Below, piece after piece: positions 48,601-59,219 of a stretch of DNA of 64,000 nucleotides. The translations under genes and the position numbers were made by a program. The notes under the pieces were generated by a model that searched no databases, had not been told where the DNA came from, and was given only the letters and a program-made list of their open reading frames with translations. Every line of letters starts with the position of its first letter. Position 1 is the stretch's first letter. Source of the DNA: Sindora glabra (taxonomy: Eukaryota > Streptophyta > Magnoliopsida > Fabales > Fabaceae); contig CM035229.1 in the NCBI GenBank assembly GCA_020226215.1, positions 84,089,343-84,153,342 on the forward strand, read 5' to 3'.

Positions 48601-50060
48601 TTTTGAAGAATTTTTTTATTTCCTTTTATTCATTGCTTTAGGATTCCAATAAAGTATTAACTATTTTTTCAATTTTATCTTTTTTTTATTTATAAATATT
48701 TTATTATTCTACACTCTTAATCTAATTATATTTATTTCATCATATTTTTCTCTTTATTTTTAATTATTTTGAACTTTGTACATAAAAGATAGTATTGAAA
48801 AGCCTACTAAAAATAAATAAATTAATTACGATAAATAATAAAGAATGTAAAAAGTAATAACTAAGCAAATAATTCATTTATTTCCAACTTTTAAGAAATT
48901 GTACTTTTCATAAAACTTTCTATAAATAAATGACTTCTAGGATAAGCCATTGTTTAAATAAGAGAAAATTTTCTTGCTAAATAGGCACATAATTTGTGTA
49001 CCCACTATTACTAAAAAATTGCCACTTCATTGTTACTAAGAAATAAATAATATAGTTAACTATTCCTTAAATTTCTTTCAATTTCTAGTAGTAATGGGGC
49101 ACACAAATTATGTACCACCAAGAAGGAAGAATTTATCATCTATACAATTATATTAAAGGGATTGCCAACTTTTGATGTTCACTTGTTATTTTCCTAAAGA
49201 ACTGAGTATAAATTCCATTTATTTTAAGTACAATAAGATTAATCAGTAATTTCTAACCAAATGTAAAGTAGCTACCTAGTAAATGAAAAATAATTTATTA
49301 ATAATGCTTTCTAACGTTGAACTTATGATTTACAAAATGAAATAATAATTCAATACTACTAAGTCTAGTGGTGGATTTACTATTTAAGTAATGAGAGCAA
49401 TTACCCTTAAAAATAAAGAAAAATTAAACACACACTAATGCTAATTATACATATTACCCCACACTTTGTTTAGTATTGCCTCCATATTTCATATAAAATT
49501 TAGTTAAGGGAGGAAAATTTTCTCTTAAACATTAATTAAAATGCTTGAAATCTTACTTAACACACATAAAATGAGAAATTGAGAGTAAAAATAAATACTT
49601 TTTTTTCATTTAAATGTTTATTTCTTATAATAATTTAACATTATATATATATTTCTCATATAATATAAATTTTTTGAATCCACCCTTTATTAGGCTAGCA
49701 ATCTTGGTAGTAATTACATGAATAACTTATTAATGAAAATAACTATCTAGCTTTTGAAGAGTAATGATATTTATATAAATCAATTTTAAGATCAACTTAA
49801 TTTATCTTTTCTTAAATTTGGTAATATGATATTTATTTCTATTTTTATTAGTTAGTATCCTTTCTTCTTTTTAAAAAAATTCTATAATATAATATTTTAA
49901 AAATGTCATTCAGGATTAAAGTTCTAATTAACAATGTTATTAGTTATTAAATTTGGTAAGATGATATTCATTACTATATTTTCAAATCTTAGATAAAGTA
50001 ATGTTATTAATTAGTTTTTTTTTGTTTATTTTGAAAGCATTTTGATGCAACCCATTTTTC
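45602..50060. other. long AT-rich intergenic region
   Basis: No supported gene. An 85-codon minus-strand frame at 47848-48105 has no recognisable family. TGTCACAACCC at about 47495 resembles the edge of some LTRs, but no partner was found. A short MITE-like inverted repeat sits at 48984-49116. Confidence 0.5.
48984..49116. mobile_element. 133-bp MITE-like inverted repeat
   Basis: The left end GGCACATAATTTGTGTACCC, with CACTATTACT following, is complementary to the right end, whose reverse complement reads GGTACATAATTTGTGTGCCC then CATTACTACT. The middle contains a second pairable stretch. No clear target duplication. Confidence 0.6.
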
Positions 50061-50065
50061 ATTTT

Positions 50066-50533
50066 TGTTAGGAAAAATTAATGAATTAAATTAATTGTGG
50101 AAAAATATACATACTTATTTTTTGTCCTTTGATTTGATGCTATAATTAATGAATTAAATTAATTGCAAAAAAATATACATACTTATCTTTTATCCTTTGA
50201 CTTGATGCTGTATTCTACATAGTGCTAAGAATCACTAAGAATCAAGAACTCTTGCTTTTTGTCCATGATAACTTTGACCAAAAACCATACACTTCAAAAG
50301 GGAAAATTTGCTTTTTGCGTGAAATTTTTTTTCTAAAAATATTCTAATGTGTTCTCTCACTTTTCTTATAGGTGGTTATCTCCCTTTTATTATGTGTAGG
50401 TAGTTATCTTGATCTAACCATTTTGTTGTTATTTATTAAAGAATAATTAATTTTATTTCTTGTAAATTTAAATTTAAAATTTAGATATCATGATGATGTA
50501 GGTCACCTATTATAGGTATCCTTACATTTATCA
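50066..50533 (-). repeat. 3' LTR of the copia element
   Basis: 468 bp, aligned end to end with 58749-59214 with substitutions and a few short indels. Confidence 0.9.
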
Positions 50534-50545
50534 TCTTCCACTTGC

Positions 50546-51489
50546 ACATAATGGGATGAGCCACATCATATAACCTTCACCTTTCTTTGGGTTTGCATAC
50601 TCAGTGCATTATCGTGATTGCATAGACATGGCGTCATCTTGGGTGTTCTTGTACTAGAAATTCTTATACAAAATCAACACAAAATAACTCCATCTTCTAT
50701 TTATTTATATTGATCCTCAGATGCCCTAGATTTTTCCATATATACTTTTCATTTGCACATTTGATCCCTTACGAGCTTTATTGTAAGTTCAGATTGCCAT
50801 TCACATATACATAGTATCCATGCTTATGATGTTACCAAAATTAACTTCATAATGGACATGTTTCAGATACTAGCATAATTGTATATATGTTTGGAAATCT
50901 TCCTCTTACCTGCATATTACTTTGATTTGAAATAACTACTTTTCTAATATTTTGCCTTTTGGATCATATATATCATGATCTTAGGATGCATACTAAAGTA
51001 ATGAATGTTGTATCATTTCTCTATGATATCATCAAAGTCAAAGAATATCTATGAAAAGAATTTTCTTTTTTGGGATTTACACAACAATGAACTAGAGATC
51101 TTTCACTTGTTTCCCGTTTGCAGTTCTTTTGCATATGTGGTATGAATCACATGTTATGATATTTCCCTTATAACACAAGGGCGTTTGTTAATTTTATTAG
51201 TAACATTGTACAGACTTTAGTTTCGGCACACATAATACCTAACATGGATTCTTCCACATCATTTAACTCCTTTTGACATCAATATATGAAGAATTCATTA
51301 TCTGGCTATAGGTATTATGGAAGGTGAAAGAATCCATAAGTCGATCCACATTTATATCTCAAATCTTATCTCAACTTTACCTTGTTAAGGTAACATATTT
51401 TATTTTGTGTTACTTCTCTACTAAAACACAATATTTCTCATTGTTATGTTGGTGAACATATGTCTTATCTCTACCCATTCCTCATGAGT
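50546..51489. other. copia region between RNase H and the 3' LTR
   Basis: About 0.95 kb with no recognisable frame. It is longer than the short spacer usual in copia elements. An envelope-like gene could have stood here, but nothing supports one. Confidence 0.4.
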
Positions 51490-53110
51490 ATTAGAGGTGA
51501 TTATTCATGTGAGAGAATCAACCTTATCAACCTGTATGGCATAGTAGACATTTGTATACTCATACACATATTATGAAATTTTGCAATTGAATAAAAACAT
51601 ACTTCATTCTGTACTATAGTTTTTCTCAAAAAATGGTACTTTATGTTAATATGCTTAGTCTTACTATGATATTTTGAATTCTTTATATAAGCGATGGTTG
51701 CCTGACTGTCACAGTATATCAAGATGGGATTTGAATTTTCACTATAAATTCCCAAATGTTCTATAAATCTTTTTAGTAATATAGCCTCTTATACTACTAT
51801 AAAATATGCTACAAACTTCGCTTTCATTGTTGACAATGCAATGCATATCTGCTTCTTGCTACACCATAATATGGTGCCATTTTTTTGCAAAATGAGTAAC
51901 CTGATGTAGATTTTTGCTCATCCAAGTTTCCTGTCTAATTTGTATCAGAATATCTAACTAAGCACAAATCATTTCCTTAATAGCATAACTTGTAATTAAC
52001 CATTCCTTTTAGATATCTTAATATTCTCTTAACAGCTTTCTAATATTTTTATCCGAGGTTTGACTGGTATCTATTTACGACTTCGACTGCATGACAAATA
52101 TCTAGTATGGTACCCATCATTTTGTACATCAAACTACTAACCATACTAGAATAAAGGATTTTTTTTATTGATTTCTTTCCGTTGATTTCTTTTTAGATTC
52201 ATTTTAAGGGTACATTTCTTAATTCAATGGTTCATTCTTATTTACAGGAGTATCCATGGATTTGCAACCTTTCATATTAAATTTCTCAAGGATTTTTCAT
52301 ATATAATTTTCTTGAGAAAGAGAAATAATTTTTTTAGAGCGATCTCTAAAGATTTTAACTCCAAGAATGTAATCTACTTTACCCATATCTTTCATTTTGA
52401 AATTCAAGGATAGCCATTCCTTAGTAGCTATAATCAAATTCAAATTATTCCTAACCAATAGTATATCATTTGTATAAAGGGATAATATCACAAGATTATT
52501 TTCATACTACTTGATGTAAACACAATGATCTTCCTCAATCATTTAGAAGTCATGTAAGGTTATAACTCGGTGAAACCTCAAATACCATTGTCTGGATGAT
52601 TATTTGAGTTTACAAATAGACTTTAGAGTTTACAAACTATCTTTTCCTCTTTTTTTGCATGAAATCTACTGGTTGTTCCATGTAGATTTCTTCATCTAGT
52701 TTTCCATTGACAAAAATGGTTTTCATATCCATTTGATGTAATTTTAAATCTAAATTTGCTACTATGGTTGGGAGCAATCTTATTGCATTGAAACATACAA
52801 CGGGTGAGAATGTGTCCTTATAATTTATCCCTTCCTGTTATGTATAACTCTTTGCAACTAGTCGAGTCTTATATCTTTCAATTAATCCATCTACCTTTTT
52901 TTTATTTTAAGAACCCACTTCTTCCTAATTATCTTTCGGCTAGATGTTATTCCTAATTGCCTTTTAGCCAGATGGTAGGTTAACTAGCTCCTAAACTTCG
53001 TTAGTTTTATTGAGTTTATTTCTTCCTCCATTGCTTTCTTCCAATCTTCCTTAGCAGGGTAAGTTAGAGCCTTTTGAACTATTCTTGACTTTTCTTCATC
53101 TTGAGGAGTA
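51490..53110 (-). pseudogene. copia reverse transcriptase and RNase H remnant
   Basis: The minus strand shows DTFSPV, LHQMDMKT, LDEEIYMEQP, LYTNDILLVRN, FKMKDMGKVDYILGVKIFRD and, for RNase H, STSGYSF and LIYCDSQATIAYIKNSKYH. These are the standard copia RT-RH order. The catalytic YVDD has become YTND and stops are scattered throughout, so it is inactive. Confidence 0.85.
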
Positions 53111-53389
53111 ACCATAAGAGTTAATCCTTCAATTAAAAAGCATCTTTTAGGTGCATTTCTTTTTTTACTTTTCTATAATGGGGTTCCTTGTATTACATTA
53201 TCTCTAAATATAGGGTTCTCACTCACTCTTTTAAAGCTCCAATTTAGACCAGCAGGTACTCTTTAAGAGCTTCTATTTGGATAAAGTAGATAAGATTTAA
53301 TATTATCCACTTGATCTTATAGCTCATAAGAAAAAATAGTGCAATCAATTTCTCTTTTGCTAGAAAACTCACTTTTTTAAAAATGTGGC

Positions 53390-54047
53390 ATCCCTTGATT
53401 CAAGTTCCATCACTATTCTATCTTCGTTTTCATTAATGAAAATGTATCCTTTAGATAGTTTTAAATATTTTATAAAGATACATTTCTTCCCTCTAGGACC
53501 TAATTTTTCATATCTATAGGAAGCATCATGGACATATGTATTAAACCCCTAGGATCTGAAGATGCTTAAATCAAGTTTGCCTTTTATCCATAGTTCATAG
53601 GGTATGGATGTAACAAACTTTGAGGGTACATGGTTAAGTATGAAAATGACTGTCAATATGGCATCTCCCCAATATGAAAAAAATAGATTGGCCTGTGCCA
53701 TCATCGACCTAACCATGTTTAGAAGTATTTTATTTCTTCTTTCAGCCGTTCCATTTTATTGTGGAGTACTAGGAATTATTAATTATCTTATTATCTCCTT
53801 TTCTTCACAGAGTTCTTTAAGCTGTTTGATAAATATTCACGTCCACGGTCAGTTCTGAGCGCTTTAACCTTCTTATTCATTTAATTTTTAACTTCATTTA
53901 AATAATGTTTGAAGCATTCTAATACTTTTAACTTATATAAAATTAAATAGACATGATCATATCGTAATTAATCATTAATGAAAGTGATGAAGTACTAAGT
54001 TTCGTGTCTTGCCTTCATACTCAAAAGACCACATATATCGGAGTAAA
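53390..54047 (-). pseudogene. copia integrase core remnant
   Basis: Broken integrase sequence on the minus strand: ALRTDRGREYLS, FLVLHNKMERLKEE and the downstream SYLTMYPQSLL-type segment are recognisable copia integrase blocks. Stops and frameshifts are frequent. The Asp and Glu of the DDE triad remain in DRGRE and KEE-like positions, but the frame is lost. Confidence 0.7.
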
Positions 54048-54965
54048 TTAATTGTAATGGAGTTTTTGCCCTAGTTTTTTTTTTCCAAACGGTCTTCTAG
54101 TTTCTTTATTAGTTAGACAATGTTCACATAAGGACATCTCCAATTTTGAAATTGAACCTATCAATCTTTCTTTCATTAGTTTAATCATTCTATTTTGATT
54201 TATATGTCCTAATTTAGCATGCCAAATATCTATATCAACATTTAAATTAAGAGTAAAAGTGGCAAAGCAATTGTAAGTAGCATTTTCAATAGCATCCAAA
54301 ATGATAAATTCATCAGAAATAAAACTAGAATTATAAATAAATTATCCTTAAAAATGTCAGCAACATTATCATGAAAATTAATTAAAAATCTAAATTGAAG
54401 TAAGGAATAAATAGAAACTAGATTCTGTCGAATGTCAGGTGCATAAAGTATATCATGTAGAATTAAGGTTCTTCCGCCACGCAAATCTAATTTGCATATA
54501 CTAATGTCCTTAACCTCAATTCTTGCATTGTTTCCAACGTAAAGCTATTTGCTTTGATTTGACAATCGATAAAGTATATCTAATTTTGATTTATATGCCT
54601 TAATTTAGCATGCCAAATATCTATATCAACATTTAAATTAAAAGTAAAAGTGGCAAAGCAATCGTAAGTAGCATTTTTAATAGATCTAAAATGATAAATT
54701 CATCAGAAATAAAACTAGAATTATAAATAAATTATCCTTAAAAATGTCAGCAATATTATCATGAAAATTAATTAAAAATCCAAATTGAAGTAAGGAATAA
54801 ATAGAAACTAAATTCTATCGAATGTTAGGTGCATAAAGTATATCATGTAGAATTAAGGTTCATCTGTTATGCAAATCTAATTTGCATATACTAATATCCT
54901 TAATTCTTGTATTGTTTCCAACGTAAAGCCATCTGCTTTGACTTAACAATCGATAATATTCTATG
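54048..54965 (-). pseudogene. copia protease/GAG-pre-integrase region, with 391-bp tandem duplication
   Basis: The minus strand encodes a copia protease-tail segment (LILHDILYAPDIRQNLVSIY) and the GAG-pre-integrase domain (DIWHAKLGHINQNRMIKLMK, ending LCEHCLTNKETRRPFGKK). The H..H..C..C zinc ligands HxxxxH-type WHAKLGH and CEHC are still visible. About 391 bp of this (54193-54583) is duplicated in tandem at 54584-54965, so the YAPDIRQN-type sequence and the start of the pre-integrase occur twice. Confidence 0.8.
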
Positions 54966-55179
54966 TAAGATCCTCCATCTTTGCTCATGTGATCTGTGGC
55001 ACCTGAGTCCAAAATTCACAAAAGATGAGATTCTATTAGAAAAATAGTACTGAAAATATATAAAAAATGTGTAAATTCATTATCTAGTAATACCTTGTTC
55101 TGTTTATTTTACTGAGCACAATCTTGAGCCAAATGACCCATTTTCTAGTAGGTATAATATTTAATCTTCTTAAGATCAA

Positions 55180-56243
55180 AGTTTTCTGTGGCATGTAATA
55201 CCTTGCTTTGTTCATTTTACCGAGCGCAATCTCGAGCAAAATGGCTCAATTTTTGGTAGGCATAACATTTAATCTTCTTGAGATTAAAGTTCTGTGCACT
55301 ATATTTTTTCTTCTTTTTTTTGAAAGGTTTTCTTACCCTTAAAATTGGGCCCAAATGTTTTCTTATGGAACTTTTTGTCTTTCTTGAACTTAAGTTTGGA
55401 ATTTTTGAGCACAATTTCAAGCAAAATGACCTATTTTCTGATAGGTATAGCATTTTATCTTCTTAAGATTAAAGTTCTTTGCGCCATGTTTTCTCTTCTT
55501 TTTTTTTGAAGGTTTTCTTACCCTTGAAATTGAGCCCAAGTTTTCTTTTCTAGAACTTTTTACCTTTCTTGAACTTAAGCTTAGAATTTGAAGGTCCTAC
55601 TCCTTCCGCTATGTATGCTTGTTCAAAGGATCTGTAAGCCCTTAAATGTTCATCCTCGAGTTCTAGATGTTTCCCCATATCATCAAAAGTAACAATGTTT
55701 TCGTTGTAAGTTAGATTGACCTTCAAGTATTCCTAACTTGCAGGAAGTGATCTAATTATAGCTTATACTTGTTGCTTATCAGAAAGTGCATGTCTTGCAA
55801 CTTTTAGTTCACGAATCATATTTGACATTTCACGTAAATATTATTTCATCCGTGTATTAGGCCGAAGTTTATAAGTATCAAATTTAATTATGAGTCTCCT
55901 TAGTTTGGTAGCAGAAGTATGACCAAATTTCTCTTTTAAGATAATCTGCATACCTTAGGTAGTTAGGTAATTCTTATACTCACAAATAAAGTCATCCGCC
56001 ATTATACTCAAAAGTGTAATTTGAGCGATACTGTTCTTTTCCTTTCAAATAGTATATGCCTTATCATCCCTTCTATATTGGGTTGTGTTCCTATATTTGG
56101 ATTCCATCATGACATGGTTTAAGGCTTTAAGAGCTTTTGAGTCTTCTAAGATATAAGATATTTTTCGATGCCATATATCCTAGCTATCCCCATTCAATTT
56201 GTCATTTTTGTTCAGTTTGGTAATTATGTTCTTGCTAGCCATT
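55180..56243 (-). pseudogene. copia gag pseudogene with triplicated zinc knuckle
   Basis: From ATG 56243 the minus strand reads MASKNIITKLNKNDKLNGDS, then a stop and further Gag-like sequence. This includes MMESKYRN, LLSIMADDF, the conserved copia-Gag block LRRLIIKFDTYKL, IRSLPAS, YLKVNLTYNENIVTFDDM and ELEDEHLRAYRSFEQAY. In-frame stops recur. A Lys-rich stretch precedes the nucleocapsid zinc knuckle, which occurs three times (about 55410-55487, 55209-55290 and 55104-55180, the last just beyond this feature's low end). In each copy the second Cys of the CX2CX4HX4C pattern is replaced by Tyr (CYTYQKIGHFA, CYAYQKLSHFARDC, YYTY...KMGHLAQDC). No functional Gag can be made. Confidence 0.75.
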
Positions 56244-57529
56244 TTGCTAAATCACAATATCTCCTATAAGTATACAATGTTATTTATTTGCATCATTCTC
56301 ACATAAAACAACAATGACACTACTTAGTTCATGGTCAAAAGTTTACATTTGTCATACCCCCATTGCATGTTTACCTAAATACTATCTTATGTCCTATCGA
56401 GATCATTCTCATGTAAATATTATATGTTGTATCGCTCTTAAGAAAACATCATAGTCTAAGAGCTCCCATTCAAATATAGGATTCCACAAGATAAATGTAT
56501 ATGAAATAAAGAGATTAAACATTCACTAAGTAATAAATAAGTTCTACAAACCATATCAAGTTTAGAAACCAATCTCAACAAACAAAATATAAAGACATAT
56601 AAAAAATACATAAAATTAATAGCTAATGTTTCTATCCTAGTTTTCTATTTTGAATTCAGAGCTTTCATCTCTTTGAAAGTATTGAATAATTTTTGTGGAT
56701 TTATGAAGTGAACTGATCTAAATTTGTGCACATTCATTGTTTTGATTAGACCCTTTAGGTGTATCCCTTTCTCTAAAGTGTTGTGTCCAAAGTGTTTTGC
56801 ACTCTTCATGTTTAGGAATTATGACAACAGGATTATTTTACTCCAATTCGCTTTGACATAATGGACTTCCTATAACCTTAGCTCTTTCATACATTTTTCA
56901 ATGTTAATATATTTAACAATTCCTAACTTATAATCTTTGCATTGTTATAACGTCTTTTTAATTAGTGTTTAGAAATTATTATTTAAAATTTCATTCAACA
57001 GGATACGAACCCAAAAATGATTAGGAAATATTTTTTCTCTATGGCTAAGGTTCCCTTTTAAGGCTCTGACTTCGTGCAGGAGAGCTTCCATGGGATAAAT
57101 TGTATGTGCATTTCTTTGATATAATAAGTGCATCATTTCTTTAAAGTCTTTTAGGGTCTTCTCCTACACTTTCCATAAAGCCATATGAATCATATTCCTC
57201 CACGAACTATTGTTTCATATCTGTTTACCAAAAATAGACATAAAATACGGTCAAAATGCGTCATTATTGCCTTTTTTAAATAAAAATATTATCATAAAAA
57301 TTTTAAAAACATATAAATTAGATACTAATGTGTAGATCTTGAATTTAGGAATTTTTTGAATTAAATTTTGTTCAAAAAGGACATTGTATATGCTTACACA
57401 TGCTACTATAGTGATCCAATATTGAAAAAACCAGAAAAATTGAAAAAAAGGAATTTCCCATTCTTATTGATGGTGTATAGATGTTACGCACCACCATGTA
57501 GGAATTTTTCAATCATCGAAACTAGCTAG
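56244..57529. other. copia leader, non-coding part
   Basis: Sequence between gag and the leader duplication. It includes AT-rich stretches and no protein family that I recognise. Confidence 0.5.
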
Positions 57530-58411
57530 CTAAGGAGAACTTTTTCTCCTCTTTCTATTGGTATATGACACGTGACAATTGAAGCAAGGGGTGGCCTACA
57601 CACACCCTTCTCGAGAGTGAGAGAGTTTTTTCTTTAGTTCTGCATGGGTGAAATGGCATGTCATTTTTACCATGTGCAAAATAATGTGTCATTTTAGTTT
57701 CGGTTCAGATGGCTTTGACCTAAAATGATGTGTTGTTTACTTGCAGGGCCAAAATAGCTTGTCATTTAGGTCGTCTCTAACCTCCAAATAGGTTGACTCG
57801 ACTCGGTTCATAAACCTAATTGGATTTGTACAGCTCGAAATAGTTTTTTGGCTATAAATTTTGATCCAAAGCTTCGTTTTGGGTGATTTAAAAGCTAAAA
57901 TTCTTAGAATTTCATCATTTATAATTCTAAACTAATTTTATGGCTTAAAAAATTCATTATCTAGGGGACCTAGCTAGGGATAACTTTTTTTCCTCTTTCC
58001 ATTGGTATATGACATGTGGCAATTTGAACAAGGGATGGCTTACGTGTGCGCTTCCTGAGAATGAGGAGAGGTTCTTTTTATTATGTATGGGTGAAATGAC
58101 ATGTCATTTTTGCCATTCGCAAAATGATGTGTCATTTTGGTTTCTGTTTAGATGGTTTGAACCTAAAACCCCATGTTGTTTATTCGTAGGGCCAAAATGA
58201 CCTATTATTTAGGTTGTCCCTGACCTTCAGACAAGTCAACCCGACCCGATTTGCAGAGCCAGTTGATCTATACAACCAAAAATAGTTTTTCAACCATAAC
58301 TTTTGATCTAAAGCTCCATTTTAGGTGATTCAAAAGCCAAAATTCTCAAAATTTTATACTCTACAATTCTAAATTAATTTTATGGCCTAAAAAATTCATT
58401 ATCTAGGGGAC
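57530..58411. repeat. 441-bp tandem duplication in the copia leader
   Basis: Copy 1 (57530-57970) and copy 2 (57971-58411) share CTCCTCTTTC(T/C)ATTGGTATATG, AATGTGTCATTTT, TTTTGATC(C/T)AAAGCT and the closing AAAAAATTCATTATCTAGGG block. It lies between the primer site and gag. The 63-codon frame at 58009-58200 is not a gene. Confidence 0.8.
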
Positions 58412-58729
58412 CCGCTATTTTATAATTACGAACATCATAGAGTCTTTTGGTGTTTTTGTTGACTATTTAGGAGTGTTTTATAGATATTTTATATGCTCCT
58501 TTTAATATATAATTCATCCGTAGCATTAATTTTCCAAGAATAGTAGAATAAAAAAATTTACATTTAATGATTATATTCTATATTAAAAAATAGGGAGTAT
58601 GCTCTTGATAACAAAAATTACTAGTCATGTATATATAGTAAGCAATAAATCTATGTAGTACATCTCATATAACACATGCCATGTATTTAATTGCATTAAA
58701 TACATATAAGGAATCACAAACACTAAATC

Positions 58730-58747
58730 AACCAGGCTTTGATACCA
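58730..58747 (-). other. primer-binding site (initiator Met tRNA)
   Basis: The minus strand reads TGGTATCAAAGCCTGGTT, one base off the usual plant PBS TGGTATCAGAGC. It lies one base inside the 5' LTR. Confidence 0.88.
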
Positions 58748-58748
58748 A

Positions 58749-59214
58749 TGTTAGGAAAAATTAATGAATTAAATTAATTGTAAAAAAAAATACATACTTG
58801 TTCTTTATCTCTTGACTTGATGTTGTAATTAATGAATTAAATTAATAATGAAAAAATATATGTGCTTGTTCTTTTTTCTTTAACTTGATGTTGTATTTCA
58901 CACGGTAGCTAAGAATCACCAAGAATTAGGAACTCTTACTTTTTGTCCATGACAACTTTCACCAAAATCACACACTTTAAGAGTGAAGCTTTGCTCTTTG
59001 TGTGAATTTTTTTTTTTGAAAATTTTCTAATGTGTTCTCTCACTTTTTTATGGGTGGTTATCTCCCTTTGTTATGTGTGGATAGTTATCTTGATTCCACT
59101 ACTTTGTTATCAGTTATAAAAAAAAAACTAATTTTGTTTCTTGTAAATTTAAATTCAAAATTTAAATATTATGATGATGTGGGTCACCTATTATGAGTGT
59201 TCTCACATTCATCA
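58749..59214 (-). repeat. 5' LTR of the copia element
   Basis: 466 bp; plus strand TGTTAGGAAAAATTAATG ... CACATTCATCA. It carries a small internal duplication of the AATGAATTAAATTAAT block, also found in the other LTR. Confidence 0.9.
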
Positions 59215-59219
59215 ATTTT

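Larger units (their letters stand above)
50061..59219 (-). mobile_element. complete, degenerate Ty1-copia retrotransposon
   Basis: The element spans 50066-59214 (9,149 bp) on the minus strand and is flanked by the 5-bp duplication ATTTT (50061-50065 and 59215-59219). LTRs: 58749-59214 (5' in element sense) and 50066-50533 (3'). On the minus strand they begin TGATGAATG or TGATAAATG and end CCTAACA. The primer site (58730-58747) and a purine tract (50534-50545) are in place. Between them come gag, pre-integrase, integrase, reverse transcriptase and RNase H in Ty1-copia order (integrase before RT). Every domain carries stops or frame changes. At 9.1 kb it is far longer than the usual 5-6 kb of copia elements, owing to a 2.5-kb leader and internal duplications. 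The LTRs differ at many sites, so the insertion is old. Confidence 0.93.

Noticed and set aside
57530..58411. possible second LTR pair nested in the copia leader
   Set aside because: The copies are directly adjacent with no TG...CA ends, primer site or TSD, so a tandem duplication explains them better.
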